From Myxococcales bacterium (GTDB lineage: Bacteria; Myxococcota_A; Polyangia; Polyangiales; Polyangiaceae), in NCBI GenBank assembly GCA_016706225.1, contig JADJKB010000021.1:62001-126000 (forward strand): DNA of 64,000 nucleotides, written 5' to 3'. Under the pieces are notes generated by a model. It made no database searches. It saw only the letters and a program-made list of their open reading frames with translations, and was not told the origin of the DNA. This document shows positions 24,885-34,013 of the stretch, one piece after another; position 1 is the stretch's first letter; each line of letters starts with the position of its first letter. A program made the position numbers and the translations under genes.

Positions 24885-26000
24885 ATGCCTAAGAGGTCGA
24901 GGACTTCCGCGAGAGGTGGGGGCTCGGCACGCCGCCCGCCGCGAGCCAAGGCAAAGGCGATCGCAAAAAATCCCTTCGCCGCCCTGATGAGCGCCGTTCG
25001 TCGCGACGTGGACGCAAAGCTCACGACCTACCTGGGAGCGCGCCTGAGCGCAGCCAAGGCGTACGGCTCTGGGGTCACCGACATGGTGAGCGCCCTGTCG
25101 GATCTGACCCTGCGCGGAGGCAAGCGTGCGCGGGCGGCGCTGCTGGTCACGGGCTACCGAGCCGCGAGCGCCAAAGCGAAGCTCGAGCCCGCGCTCGACG
25201 CCGGTGTGGCGGTCGAGCTGCTCCACGCCTACTTCCTGGTTCACGACGACTGGATGGACCATGACGAGACCCGGCGCGGGGGTCCGAGTGTTCACGCCGC
25301 GCTGTCCCGTCGCCTCCGCTCCCGAGACAAAGGCGAGGCTTCCGCCATCTTGGCCGGAGACTACGCGGTGGCGCTGGCCACCGACGCGCTGGCGCGCGTC
25401 GACATCGAGCCAACACGCATGCGGCGTGTGCTCGAGTGTTTCGCAGAGATGCAGATCGACGCGGTGACCGGGCAGCAGCTCGATCTCCTCGCGAACGCCG
25501 CCGATGTCGAGAAGGTCTACGTGCTGAAGACGGGCAGCTACACCGTGCGCGGTCCCCTGCGCCTGGGCGCGCTGATGGCCGGCGGCACACCAAGGCTGCT
25601 GACCGCGCTCGATCAGTTCGCGCTACCGGTCGGGGTTGCGTATCAGCTCCGCGACGACATCCTGAGTGTGTTCGGGGATCCCAAGACCACGGGCAAACCC
25701 TTCGGCAGCGACATCAAATCCGGGAAAAATACCGTGCTGCTCTTGACCGCCCTCAAGCGCGCGCGGGGTCGCGATCATCGGATTTTGAAGGCGGCCACCG
25801 GCAATTCGCGGGCCACGGAGGCCGAGCTGCGCCAGGCCGTCGAGGTGATCGAGCGATCCGGCGCCCGCGACTTGGTCGAGGCGCGCATCGACGAGCTGGT
25901 GCAATCGGCCCTCGCCGTGCTCCAGAAGGGTCGACTCTCGCCCGATGGGGTGGCGCTGCTCCAAGGCGCCGCGCGGGTGCTCACGCTCAGGCGAAGCTGA
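24885..26000 (+). CDS. Polyprenyl (geranylgeranyl/farnesyl) diphosphate synthase
   Basis: The product has 371 residues, longer than usual because of a basic, Arg/Ala/Lys-rich N-terminal extension of about 30 residues. The two Asp-rich motifs of trans-prenyl synthases are present: DDWMDHDETRRG from Asp121 (DDxxD, chain elongation) and YQLRDDILSVFGD at about 252-264. The GGKRAR motif at 78-83 binds IPP. The residues before the first motif (AYFLVH) set the chain length; I would guess a C15-C20 product, but sequence alone does not settle it. First gene of the mevalonate operon; the next ATG overlaps its stop by one base (TGATG). Confidence 0.88.
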   Translation: MPKRSRTSARGGGSARRPPRAKAKAIAKNPFAALMSAVRRDVDAKLTTYLGARLSAAKAYGSGVTDMVSALSDLTLRGGKRARAALLVTGYRAASAKAKLEPALDAGVAVELLHAYFLVHDDWMDHDETRRGGPSVHAALSRRLRSRDKGEASAILAGDYAVALATDALARVDIEPTRMRRVLECFAEMQIDAVTGQQLDLLANAADVEKVYVLKTGSYTVRGPLRLGALMAGGTPRLLTALDQFALPVGVAYQLRDDILSVFGDPKTTGKPFGSDIKSGKNTVLLLTALKRARGRDHRILKAATGNSRATEAELRQAVEVIERSGARDLVEARIDELVQSALAVLQKGRLSPDGVALLQGAARVLTLRRS

Positions 26001-26896
26001 TGGCTTCTGCCTGCGGCAAGGTCATCCTGCTCGGGGAGCACGCGGTGGTGCACGGAGTCCCGGCCATCGCCGCGGGCATCGAACACGGCGCCAAGGCCAG
26101 GGCCGAGCGCGGGGACTCGCCGCTGCTCGAGCTCTCCGGCTCGCTGGTGACTCCAGGCGAGGACCACGAGATCGCGCGGGCGTTCGGCGCACTCTTGACC
26201 GAGCTGGGGAGCCCAGCGGTGCGCGTGACGGCGAGCTCCGACCTGCCCATCGGCGCGGGCCTCGGGTCATCGGCTGCGATCGCCGTGGCGATCGCACGCT
26301 CCATCCTCGAGCTCGATGGCCAGCCATCCGACGAACGAGCCTTGTCCGCGGCCATGGCCTGGGAGCGGGTCTTTCACGGCAATCCGTCCGGCATCGACAC
26401 CGCCGCCGCGGCACAGGGCGGCTGCATCTGGTTCACACGGGCCGCAGGCCCCGAATCCCTCGCGCTCGGTGCGCCCCTCACGCTGGCCATCGCAGTCTCC
26501 GGGCCGTCGGCCAGCACCAAGAGCATGGTGGAGTCGGTCGCGCGGCTCGCCGAGCGGCGGCCGGACGTCTTCAAAAAAACCCTCTCAGGTATCGAATCCC
26601 TCGTGAAAAACGCGCGACTCGCCCTCGAAGCGGGTGATCTGCCGGGCCTCGGTCGCCTGCTTGATCTCAATCAGATGTTATTGGCTGGACTGATGGTCTC
26701 GACCGAAGAGATCGAAACCGCCTGCCGCGTCGCCCGCGAGGCCGGTGCCCTCGGCGCCAAGCTCACCGGCGCGGGAGGGGGCGGCGCGGTGGTGGCACTG
26801 TGTGATGGCGATCCCGAGCCAGTGCTCGTCGCCTGGCGCAGGCACGGGCTCGAGTGTTTTTCGACACGCGTCGCAAGGCTGGGTGGTGGCAGATGA
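26000..26896 (+). CDS. mvk: Mevalonate kinase
   Basis: The 298-residue GHMP kinase phosphorylates mevalonate to 5-phosphomevalonate. It has the N-terminal GKVILLGEHAVVHG motif at residues 6-19, which is typical of mevalonate kinases, the ATP-binding loop PIGAGLGSSAAIAVA at about 82-96, the HGNPSGIDTAAAAQGG segment with the catalytic Asp, and the C-terminal KLTGAGGGGAVVAL loop. The ATG overlaps the stop of the prenyl synthase gene by one base. Its own stop overlaps the next start by ATGA. Confidence 0.92.
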   Translation: MASACGKVILLGEHAVVHGVPAIAAGIEHGAKARAERGDSPLLELSGSLVTPGEDHEIARAFGALLTELGSPAVRVTASSDLPIGAGLGSSAAIAVAIARSILELDGQPSDERALSAAMAWERVFHGNPSGIDTAAAAQGGCIWFTRAAGPESLALGAPLTLAIAVSGPSASTKSMVESVARLAERRPDVFKKTLSGIESLVKNARLALEAGDLPGLGRLLDLNQMLLAGLMVSTEEIETACRVAREAGALGAKLTGAGGGGAVVALCDGDPEPVLVAWRRHGLECFSTRVARLGGGR

Positions 26897-27876
26897 AACG
26901 CGTGCGCGCCGTCGCCTACTCGAACATCGCGCTGGCAAAGTACTGGGGGAAGGCCGACGTGGCCGAGAACCTGCCCGCGACACCCAGTCTCTCGCTCACC
27001 CTCGGCGGGCTCCGGACCCTCACCGAGGTCACGTTCGATACCGCACTCGAGCACGACGAGGCCTGGCTTGGGACTGAACCGCTGTCCGGTCGTCCTCTCG
27101 CGCGTGTGGTCGCGTTGCTCGACCGAGTGCGAGCCAAGGCCGGGCTCAGCACCCGCGCGAACGTCATCTCGCGCAACGACTTCCCGACCGCAGCCGGCCT
27201 GGCATCGAGCGCGTCCGGGTTCGCCGCCCTCGCGCTCTCGGCGTCGAGCGCGGCCGGGCTCGAGCTGTCGCTCGAAGAGCTGAGTGCGCTGGCGCGCGCT
27301 TCGAGCGCCTCCGCAGCGCGCTCCCTGTTCGGCGGCTACGCCAGCCTGGCTGCCGGCGCGCGCTCCGCCGAACGCGTGGCGAGCGCCGAGCACTTTCCGC
27401 TCAGCATGGTGGTCACCCTCACGGCACGCGGGCCGAAATCCGTCGGCTCGACCGAGGGCATGCAGCACACCGCAAGCACCAGCCCCTACTACCCAGCGTG
27501 GGTCGCGCACGCGCCAGCGCTGTTCGAGGAGGTCCGACGGGGTGTGCTCGAGCGCGACATCGAACGCTTGGGCACAGCCATGGAACAGAGTGCACTGATG
27601 ATGCACGCCTCCATGTTCGCGGCCCGCCCCGCGGTGATCTACCTCCTGCCCACGACGCTGGCGGTGATGACCGCGGTCAAGACACTGCGCGAAGGCGGAG
27701 TGCCTGCGTACTACACGATGGATGCCGGACCGCACGTGAAGGTGCTCACGCTGCCCGAGCACAGCTCCCAGGTCAGCGACGTCGTGAGCGCCGTGCCCGG
27801 CGTGGAGCGCACCCTGATCAGCAGCGCGGGCCCCGACGCCCACACGACGGACGAAGACCCCCGAGGCGAGGTGTGA
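26893..27876 (+). CDS. mvaD: Diphosphomevalonate decarboxylase
   Basis: The product has 327 residues. The N-terminal AYSNIALAKYWGKAD motif at residues 7-21 is diagnostic for diphosphomevalonate decarboxylase, and ATPSLSLTL follows. The ATP loop reads PTAAGLASSASGFAALA at about 97-113. ARASSASAARSLFGGYA carries the conserved Ser and Arg used in catalysis, and YTMDAGPHVKVLT lies near the end. It makes IPP with loss of CO2 and a phosphate. It overlaps mvk by ATGA, and the next gene starts within its last codons. Confidence 0.93.
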   Translation: MKRVRAVAYSNIALAKYWGKADVAENLPATPSLSLTLGGLRTLTEVTFDTALEHDEAWLGTEPLSGRPLARVVALLDRVRAKAGLSTRANVISRNDFPTAAGLASSASGFAALALSASSAAGLELSLEELSALARASSASAARSLFGGYASLAAGARSAERVASAEHFPLSMVVTLTARGPKSVGSTEGMQHTASTSPYYPAWVAHAPALFEEVRRGVLERDIERLGTAMEQSALMMHASMFAARPAVIYLLPTTLAVMTAVKTLREGGVPAYYTMDAGPHVKVLTLPEHSSQVSDVVSAVPGVERTLISSAGPDAHTTDEDPRGEV

Positions 27877-28778
27877 AGGCTCGCGCGCCTGGCAAGCTGG
27901 TGTTGTCCGGTGCGTACGCGGTGCTCTACGGAGCGCCCGGGATCGTCAGCGCTGTCGACCGCTACGCGATCGCGGACTCGAGTCGCGCGGCGGAGCTCGT
28001 GACCCCCGAGGTGCGCGCAGCCATCGGGGATGCTCCAGCGCCGTGGTTCGACGCTTCGGCCTTGCGCGGCCCGCGAGGCAAGCTCGGGCTCGGTTCGAGC
28101 GCGGCCATCCTCGTCGCGAGCCTCGCCGCCATCACACTCCGCGCCGGTGCGACCGCCGAAGACACCTCGCTCGGCGACGCGATCCTGGAAACTGCCCTCG
28201 AAGCCCACCGCGCGGCCCAGGGTGGCGGCAGTGGGATCGACGTTGCGTGCGCCACGCGCGGCGGAACGCTGGTGTTTCGGCGAACCGCCAGCGACCTTTC
28301 GCTCGAAGCCCGTGCTCTTCCCAGCTCGCTCAGCTTCGAGGTCTGGGCCGGCGGGCAGCCCGTTTCGACCGCAGAGTTCGTGCAGCGAGTCGCCGAGCTC
28401 GAGACCCGCGACCGCGCGGACTTCGCGCGACAGATGGCGACGCTGACGCTTCACGCGGAGGATGCCGCGCGCGCCCTCGCTGCGGCCGACGGCGCGGCAT
28501 TGCTCAGCGCACTCGGAGCGCAACGGCGGGCGCTTGGCCGGCTCGGTGAGAGCGCCGGGGTCCCGATCGTGACCCAGGACATCGAGGAGCTGGCCGAGCT
28601 GGCGGAGAAGGACGACGCGGTCGTGATCCCGTCCGGCGCCGGAGGGGGCGACGTCGCACTCTACGCAGGACCAGAGCCACCATCACCGGCGCTCGTTGCG
28701 CGGAGGAATCGCCTCGGCCACGAGCGCCTCGAGCTCACCCTCGGCGCCCGCGGCGTACATGCATGGGACGGGTCGTGA
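27873..28778 (+). CDS. Phosphomevalonate kinase
   Basis: The 301-residue GHMP kinase starts with GTG at 27873, overlapping the mvaD stop (GTGA). It has KARAPGKLVLSGAYAVLYG at the N-terminus, the ATP loop GKLGLGSSAAILVA at about 69-82 and the C-terminal PSGAGGGDVALY loop. The SGxYAVL form of the first motif, with its neighbours mvk and mvaD, points to phosphomevalonate kinase, the one lower-pathway kinase otherwise missing. GSGIDVACATRGG carries the catalytic Asp region. It is somewhat shorter than usual for this enzyme. Confidence 0.85.
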   Translation: MKARAPGKLVLSGAYAVLYGAPGIVSAVDRYAIADSSRAAELVTPEVRAAIGDAPAPWFDASALRGPRGKLGLGSSAAILVASLAAITLRAGATAEDTSLGDAILETALEAHRAAQGGGSGIDVACATRGGTLVFRRTASDLSLEARALPSSLSFEVWAGGQPVSTAEFVQRVAELETRDRADFARQMATLTLHAEDAARALAAADGAALLSALGAQRRALGRLGESAGVPIVTQDIEELAELAEKDDAVVIPSGAGGGDVALYAGPEPPSPALVARRNRLGHERLELTLGARGVHAWDGS

Positions 28779-28799
28779 TAAGACCTTCGGACCTTGGCG

Positions 28800-30143
28800 A
28801 TGACACGGCCCCTCGACTCTGAACCAGCTGACGACGCGCAAGGTTCGCGCATCGCCGGCTTCTACAAACTCGGCCTGCGCGAGCGCGTGGAGGAAATCGC
28901 CGCGCGCGTCGGCATGGCTCCGGAAGAAATCGCGGACGCGGTCCGGGCCGGTGGTCTCGACGTCGCCACCGCCGACAAGGTCGTCGAGAACGTGCTCGGC
29001 ACGTATGCCATCCCGTTTGGGCTCGCGCTGAACTTCCGCATCAACGGCCGGGACCGGCTGGTGCCGATGGTCGTCGAGGAGCCCAGCGTGATCGCCGCCG
29101 CGTCCAATGCCGCCAAGATGGTGCGCGCCGCCGGCGGATTCTCGGCCGAGATGGTCGAGTCCCTGATGACGGGTCAGGTACAGGTCTACGGCGTTCGAAA
29201 CCCCGCCCGCGCCATCCTGGAGCTCGAGGCCGCGATCCCCGAGCTTCTCTCGATCGGCACGCGCGCGGTACCCAACCTCGTAGAACGTGGTGGTGGGCCG
29301 GTGTCCATCGACGTGCGCGATCTGGGTCAGGAGAGCCTCGTGGTCCACGTGCACGTGGACTGCTGCGACGCGATGGGAGCCAACCTGGTCAACTCGATCG
29401 CCGAGGCCGTCGGCCCTCGCGTGGCCGAGCTCTCGGGGGGCAAGCTCGGACTCAGGATCCTCACCAACCTGTGCGATCGACGCCGGGTGCGCGCCACCTG
29501 CCGCGTGCACGCCAAGGACCTCGCGCTGCCCGAGAGCACCGGCTCCGAGCCGCCCCGCGCGCTGCCGTCGGGCACCCAGATCGTGGACTTGATCGCCGAG
29601 GCGTCACGCTTTGCCGAGCTCGACCCGTACCGCGCTGCGACCCACAACAAAGGCATCATGAACGGCATCGACGCTGTCGTTCTGGCCACAGGCAACGATT
29701 TCCGCGCTGTCGAAGCCGGCGCGCACTCGTTCGCCGCCGAGTCGGGTCGTTACCGTCCGCTGGCGACCTGGCGCCGTGACGGACACGATCTCTGCGGCAC
29801 CCTGGAGTTACCGCTGGCCCTCGGCATCGTCGGCGGCACCCTGCGTGTTCATCCCGTCGCCCGACTGTCGCTCAAGATGCTCGGGGTCACCACCGCCGCG
29901 GAGCTGCAAGAGGTCGCCGCGTGCGCCGGGCTCGCTTCGAACCTGGCGGCGCTGCGCGCGCTGGCGACCGAGGGCATCCAGCGCGGCCACATGTCGCTGC
30001 ATGCGCGGGCAGTGGCAACCGCGGCCGGCGCGGTCGGCGCCGAGGTCGAGTGGGTGGCAGCGGCCATCGCCGAGCTCGGTAACATCACCCTCGAAGAGGC
30101 AGGACTGCAGCTTCAGAAGAAGAGGAACGAGACGGATGGCTGA
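28800..30143 (+). CDS. mvaA: Class II hydroxymethylglutaryl-CoA reductase
   Basis: Starting from the ATG at 28800 the product has 447 residues. Features of the class II bacterial enzyme are ENVLGTYAIPFGLALNF, EEPSVIAAASNAAKMVR (catalytic Glu), DAMGANLVNSIAEAV (NAD(P)-binding segment), NKGIMNGIDAVVLATGNDFRAVEAGAHSFAA (catalytic Lys and Asp) and GIQRGHMSLHARAV, with the catalytic His in the C-terminal flap. It converts HMG-CoA to mevalonate, feeding the kinases encoded just upstream. The gene starts about 20 bases after the previous stop and overlaps the next gene by 8 bases. Confidence 0.93.
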   Translation: MTRPLDSEPADDAQGSRIAGFYKLGLRERVEEIAARVGMAPEEIADAVRAGGLDVATADKVVENVLGTYAIPFGLALNFRINGRDRLVPMVVEEPSVIAAASNAAKMVRAAGGFSAEMVESLMTGQVQVYGVRNPARAILELEAAIPELLSIGTRAVPNLVERGGGPVSIDVRDLGQESLVVHVHVDCCDAMGANLVNSIAEAVGPRVAELSGGKLGLRILTNLCDRRRVRATCRVHAKDLALPESTGSEPPRALPSGTQIVDLIAEASRFAELDPYRAATHNKGIMNGIDAVVLATGNDFRAVEAGAHSFAAESGRYRPLATWRRDGHDLCGTLELPLALGIVGGTLRVHPVARLSLKMLGVTTAAELQEVAACAGLASNLAALRALATEGIQRGHMSLHARAVATAAGAVGAEVEWVAAAIAELGNITLEEAGLQLQKKRNETDG

Positions 30144-31233
30144 GCTCCGCAATGATCTGCTCGAACTGCTCCGACCCGAGCTCGCAGAGCTCTCGGCCTA
30201 CGCACCGCTCGCGGGCGACTTCACAGTTCGCCTCGACGCCAACGAGGCGCCGCCCTTCCTGTCCGACGCGGCCCGGGCGCGCCTGGCCGAGGTCGCAGGC
30301 AGCACCGAGTGGCAGCGCTACCCGGACGCGCGCTCGCTCGCGCTCCGCCACGCCATCGCGGCCCGCACCGGCGTGACCCCGGACGAGGTGATGGCGGGCG
30401 TCGGCAGTGACGAGGTGATCTCGGTCTTGCTCACTGCCTTTGCGCGGCCGCGCGGCGAAAGTCCGGTCCCCACCGTGCTCACGACCACTCCGAGCTTCGT
30501 GATGTACCGGCAGAGCGCCAAGGTCCGGGGCATGAACTTGATGGAGGTCCCGCTCGACGCGAGCTGGGACCTCGCGGAGTCTTCCTTGCTCCGCGCCATC
30601 GAAATCACGCCGCCGAACGTCGTCTTCATCGCGACTCCCAACAACCCGACCGGCAACGCCATGAGCCGGGAGCGCCTGGAGCGTGGGATCGAGGCCGCCG
30701 CCGGCGCGCTGGTGATCGTCGACGAGGCGTACGTCGACTACGCAGCGGGCGGCCACCTGGACGCATTCCGCAAGTACCCGAACGTGGCGCTGCTCCGCAC
30801 CCTCTCGAAGGTCGGGTTTGCAGCGCTGCGCGTGGGCTGGCTGATCGCGCGCCCCGAGATCATCCGGGAGCTGGACAAGGTTCGCTTGCCCTACAACCTG
30901 CCGACGGTGTCCCAAGCGGTGGCCACGGCGGTGCTCTCGGAGCTCGGCGGGGAGCTCGAAGCTCTGGTGAAGAGCGTGCGACAGGAGCGAGAGCGCATGA
31001 CGCGAGCAATCTCGGAGATCGCCGGAGTCACGGTCACACCGAGCCAGGCGAACTTCCTCTGGGTGCGCACCGAACGCCCGGCAGGCGAGGTGTTCGACGC
31101 GCTGCTCGAGAAAAAGATCCTGGTGCGGAGCTTCCATGCGCGGGGCGGCAGGCTCGCTCACCAGCTGCGTGTGACCGTGGGCACGCCGGACGAGAACACG
31201 CTCTTCCTTCAGGCGCTGCGCGAGGTGGTGTGA
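30136..31233 (+). CDS. hisC: Histidinol-phosphate aminotransferase (HisC-like)
   Basis: The 365-residue fold-type I PLP aminotransferase starts with ATG at 30136. It has RLDANEAPPF near the start, TTPSFVMYRQSAKVRG, ATPNNPTGN at about 170-178, DEAYVDYA (Asp that holds the PLP pyridine), and SKVGFAALRVGW with the PLP-binding Lys. These motifs fit HisC, which makes histidinol phosphate. The gene overlaps mvaA by 8 bases and is followed by an overlapping lipoprotein gene, so it is translated with the mevalonate enzymes although no other his gene is near. A different amino acceptor, for example another aromatic or imidazole compound, cannot be excluded. Confidence 0.82.
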   Translation: MAELRNDLLELLRPELAELSAYAPLAGDFTVRLDANEAPPFLSDAARARLAEVAGSTEWQRYPDARSLALRHAIAARTGVTPDEVMAGVGSDEVISVLLTAFARPRGESPVPTVLTTTPSFVMYRQSAKVRGMNLMEVPLDASWDLAESSLLRAIEITPPNVVFIATPNNPTGNAMSRERLERGIEAAAGALVIVDEAYVDYAAGGHLDAFRKYPNVALLRTLSKVGFAALRVGWLIARPEIIRELDKVRLPYNLPTVSQAVATAVLSELGGELEALVKSVRQERERMTRAISEIAGVTVTPSQANFLWVRTERPAGEVFDALLEKKILVRSFHARGGRLAHQLRVTVGTPDENTLFLQALREVV

Positions 31234-32297
31234 GGGCTCACGCCGCGAAGTGGTTCTGCCTCGCCCTCCTGGCTCCGAGCGTGTCGGGCTGCATCTTCGG
31301 CGAGGGCTCCGTCACGCGGGTCTACGCCGGACGCAGCGTGGAAGGTCCGTACATCACACCCGAGGCCTACGCACACTATGCCCAGGGTGTGATCGAGGAG
31401 AGCCAGGGAAATTTCGCAAAAGCGCAGGCGGAGTATCAACGGGTGCTGCTCGACGACGACTCGAGCGCGGACGTCTGGACGCGGCTGGGCGCGGTATTGT
31501 GTGCGACGAGGCAAGAGGCAACCTCGGCCTTTGCGAAGGCCGAAGAGCTCGACCCGAAGTTTGCACCGATGTGGCGCGAACGCGCGCGCTGCACCCTCGC
31601 CGGAGGCAACGCCGCGGCCGCGCTGGCGCAGGCGGAGCGCGCAGTCGCCCTCGATCCGGACGACGAGCTCGCATCGCTGACTGTGGCGTCGGCCCTGGCG
31701 AAGCTGGGCCGCAACGACGAGGCGCAGCGCTGGGTGCTGGCGCTCTCCCTTCGCGGCCCACCCTCGCCTGCGGTGAAAGAAGCGCTCGGGAGGAGCGTCG
31801 CGCCCTCCCCCGCCGCGCCGAGCCCACCCCCAAGATCCGACGCGCTGGGCGCACACTTCTCGAACGAACGCCGCCCGACCCTCGCTGACGTCGATCGCGC
31901 GCTCGCCGAGCGCGCCCCGGCTCGGGCACGCCGCCTGGCAAAACTCGTGGGCCTTCGCACGAGCCACCTGGCGCTGCGCGCAGCGGCGCTCGGTGTCACC
32001 GACGTGGCCAGGACGGAAGCCGCCCGCGTGCTCGACGCCGATCCGAACGACAGCGATGCGCTGATCGCGGCCCTCTCGGCCGCCTCGCTCGACGGTGACC
32101 CCGCGGGCGTCGCGGCCCTCCTCACCCGCGGCGGCGCGGAGCCCCTCGCCCCGAGCAGCCTCGGCGTGCGCTTGTTCGCGGAGCTGCTGCGGCGGCGCGT
32201 CGGCAAGGATGCCGCCGCCATCTGGCTCGAAGGCTGGGCCCTTACCAAAGCTCGCGAGCCCCTCGAAGCCCGGGTCGAGGCCCGCGGCGCTCAGTGA
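31230..32297 (+). CDS. TPR-repeat lipoprotein
   Basis: The GTG at 31230 overlaps the hisC stop. The 355-residue product has a lipoprotein signal (LLAPSVSGC) and at least three TPR units at about residues 45-170 (AYAHYAQGVIEESQGNFAKAQAEYQRVL, then SADVWTRLGAVL). Then come an Ala/Pro linker and a second helical region from about 215 (LADVDRALAERAPARARRLAKLVGL) that may be further TPRs. TPR proteins hold other proteins together; the partner is not evident. Last gene of the mevalonate operon. Its end overlaps the convergent lipoprotein gene by 7 bases. Confidence 0.75.
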   Translation: MRAHAAKWFCLALLAPSVSGCIFGEGSVTRVYAGRSVEGPYITPEAYAHYAQGVIEESQGNFAKAQAEYQRVLLDDDSSADVWTRLGAVLCATRQEATSAFAKAEELDPKFAPMWRERARCTLAGGNAAAALAQAERAVALDPDDELASLTVASALAKLGRNDEAQRWVLALSLRGPPSPAVKEALGRSVAPSPAAPSPPPRSDALGAHFSNERRPTLADVDRALAERAPARARRLAKLVGLRTSHLALRAAALGVTDVARTEAARVLDADPNDSDALIAALSAASLDGDPAGVAALLTRGGAEPLAPSSLGVRLFAELLRRRVGKDAAAIWLEGWALTKAREPLEARVEARGAQ

Positions 32298-33190
32298 ATC
32301 TTCAGCTTCGGGGGCTTGGGTTTGTCTTCCATCGTCTTCTTGTCGAACTGGAGCTCGAGATCGACGACCGTCGTTTTCCCGGCCTCGACCTTCACCTTCT
32401 TCTGAGCCACCGACATGGTCGCGGGCAAGAGCGCGTTGACGCTGACCTCACCCACCGGCACGCCGGTGATCTCGTACTTCCCGTCGAGTCCCGTCACGTC
32501 GAAGGTTGCGTACTTGAGCACGAACACGTCCGCGGTCATGAACAGGTGCATCTGATCGATCAGCGTGTATCGACCGGGCACGTGCGGATAGAGCTTCACC
32601 GCCGAGCCACCCGGCACTGCGATCATGTCGGCTTTCATCTGCCCCCCCATCAGCTTCGGCACGTACGGCTCGCCGTCCTTGCTGAGCACATCGAGGCGCT
32701 GCCCAAACGTCACGCCCACGGTGCGACTGGGAAAAGCACAGCCTTCGGTGTTCAAGGTCACAGCCTGCCCCTTGGCGGGCACGAAGCCCTGGTACTCGGT
32801 GACCGTCACGAGCACATCGGCCAGACTCCGCAGCATGCCCTCTCGAAACAACCGCCCGTAGACGACGCGGGCTCCCTTGCACTTGTCGGAGATCTTCTCC
32901 GTCACCTCGAGCAGCGCCGGCGGCGGATCTCCCTTCATCACGATGGACCCGCGCAGCGTTCCCGTGGGCCCGGAGTAAGGCTGCTCCCCCTTCGGATTCA
33001 CCTGCGCGCGCACCGAATCCTCGGAGAACGGCGTGGCATTCATGACGGGGGCAGATGCGGAGGGCACCGGGGCGGCGCTCTGTGTGGCGCTCGGGGTTGG
33101 CCCACCGGCGCCCGGGGAGCGCTCACAACCGCCGACCCAGGTGGCAAGGGCGGCAACCAAGGTGGCGAGGCGAAGGCGTGGGGCGGGCAT
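32291..33190 (-). CDS. Lipoprotein with cupredoxin/carboxypeptidase-regulatory-like domain
   Basis: The 299-residue product begins with a lipoprotein signal (TLVAALATWVGGC) and a Pro/Ser/Ala linker. A beta domain at about 75-200 includes LRGSIVMKGDPPP, DVLVTVTEYQGF, LNTEGCAFPSRTVGV and GQRLDVLSKDG. It reads like the plastocyanin-like domain common in Myxococcota and Planctomycetota, with Cys and His residues that might bind copper (Cys in NTEGCAF). A second beta-sandwich with the carboxypeptidase-regulatory form (GLDGKYEITGVPVGEVSVNALL) is at about 230-260. It is convergent with the TPR lipoprotein gene. Function unknown. Confidence 0.7.
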   Translation of the reverse strand: MPAPRLRLATLVAALATWVGGCERSPGAGGPTPSATQSAAPVPSASAPVMNATPFSEDSVRAQVNPKGEQPYSGPTGTLRGSIVMKGDPPPALLEVTEKISDKCKGARVVYGRLFREGMLRSLADVLVTVTEYQGFVPAKGQAVTLNTEGCAFPSRTVGVTFGQRLDVLSKDGEPYVPKLMGGQMKADMIAVPGGSAVKLYPHVPGRYTLIDQMHLFMTADVFVLKYATFDVTGLDGKYEITGVPVGEVSVNALLPATMSVAQKKVKVEAGKTTVVDLELQFDKKTMEDKPKPPKLKIH

Positions 33191-33335
33191 CTGGGGGGCT
33201 CCAATTCCGGGCGGGGAGGCGCTTCAAGTTACCGAATCATAAAGTGATTTCAAAGCCGAGCGGGGCAGGGTAGAAATCACGTCGCTGTGCGTACCACGGC
33301 GCGTAGCAAAGCGCGGACCCGATCGTTCGGGATGT

Positions 33336-33364
33336 TTGAGAACCCGCTTCAAGCTGTGTAACGT
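33336..33364 (+). promoter_or_regulatory. Promoter of the DUF4352-type lipoprotein gene
   Basis: TTGAGA at 33336-33341, a 17-base spacer and TAACGT at 33359-33364, 40 bases ahead of the ATG. AAGGAACC gives a normal ribosome site. Confidence 0.6.
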
Positions 33365-33404
33365 CCGGACGCCCATAGCTCGGGCCCGAGATAAGGAACC
33401 GTCG

Positions 33405-33992
33405 ATGCAGACTCGATCCCGCTCGTTCACCGTCCTTGCCTGCACCGCGCTCATCGCCGGCGCACTGCTCGCCTGCAAGAAGAAGACTCCGCCGCCGACG
33501 CCGGATCCCGGAGTGGGCACGGGCACCGGAACCGGCACGGGCACCGGAACGGGCACGGGCACGGGTACCGGAACCGGCACCACGCCGAGCTTCGACTCGA
33601 CCAAACTCTACAAGGTGGGAGAGACCGCCAAGGCCCCAGACTTCTCGATGAGCATCGAGAACGTCAAGGAGTGCAAGGTCCCGTACTACTTCAAGCCCAA
33701 GAAGGGGAACATCAAGCTGGGCGTCGAGGTCCAGATCGAGGGTTCCGCCGACAAAGACGTGCCGGTGAACCCCTTCTACGCGAAGATCACCGACGGCGAG
33801 GGTTACTCGTACACCAGCACCTTCGGTGGCTGTGATCCCGAGCTGAAGAGTGTGCGCGTGACCAAGGCGGAGAAGGCCAAGGGCTGGATCACCTTCGAGG
33901 TCCCGCAGAAGGCGAGCAACCTGAAGCTCACCTACAACCCGTTCATCATCAGCACGGTGAAGCAAGAAGTGAAGTTCGACCTGGGTCGCTGA
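33405..33992 (+). CDS. DUF4352-like lipoprotein with a Gly-Thr repeat linker
   Basis: The ATG at 33405 has the ribosome site AAGGAA at normal distance. The 195-residue product has a lipoprotein signal (IAGALLAC), a short Lys/Pro segment and a linker of about twelve Gly-Thr pairs coded by a hexamer repeat. The C-terminal 130 residues form a beta-sandwich like the telokin-like DUF4352 domain (YKVGETAKAPDFSMSIENV, KLGVEVQIEG, WITFEVPQKASNLKLTYNP). Such domains occur in exported proteins of many bacteria and have no settled function. A strong terminator follows. Confidence 0.75.
   Translation: MQTRSRSFTVLACTALIAGALLACKKKTPPPTPDPGVGTGTGTGTGTGTGTGTGTGTGTTPSFDSTKLYKVGETAKAPDFSMSIENVKECKVPYYFKPKKGNIKLGVEVQIEGSADKDVPVNPFYAKITDGEGYSYTSTFGGCDPELKSVRVTKAEKAKGWITFEVPQKASNLKLTYNPFIISTVKQEVKFDLGR
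33514..33582 (+). repeat. In-frame hexamer repeat coding Gly-Thr pairs
   Basis: Variants of GGCACC/GGAACG/GGCACG are repeated about eleven times. The repeat codes the linker of the lipoprotein and is likely to vary in length between strains. Confidence 0.8.
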
Positions 33993-34013
33993 TCGCAACT
34001 CAGTCGTGACAGC

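Noticed and set aside
33514..33582. Hexamer repeat as a sign of a pseudogene or CRISPR-like array
   Set aside because: It keeps frame and codes a regular Gly-Thr linker, and it lacks spacers.
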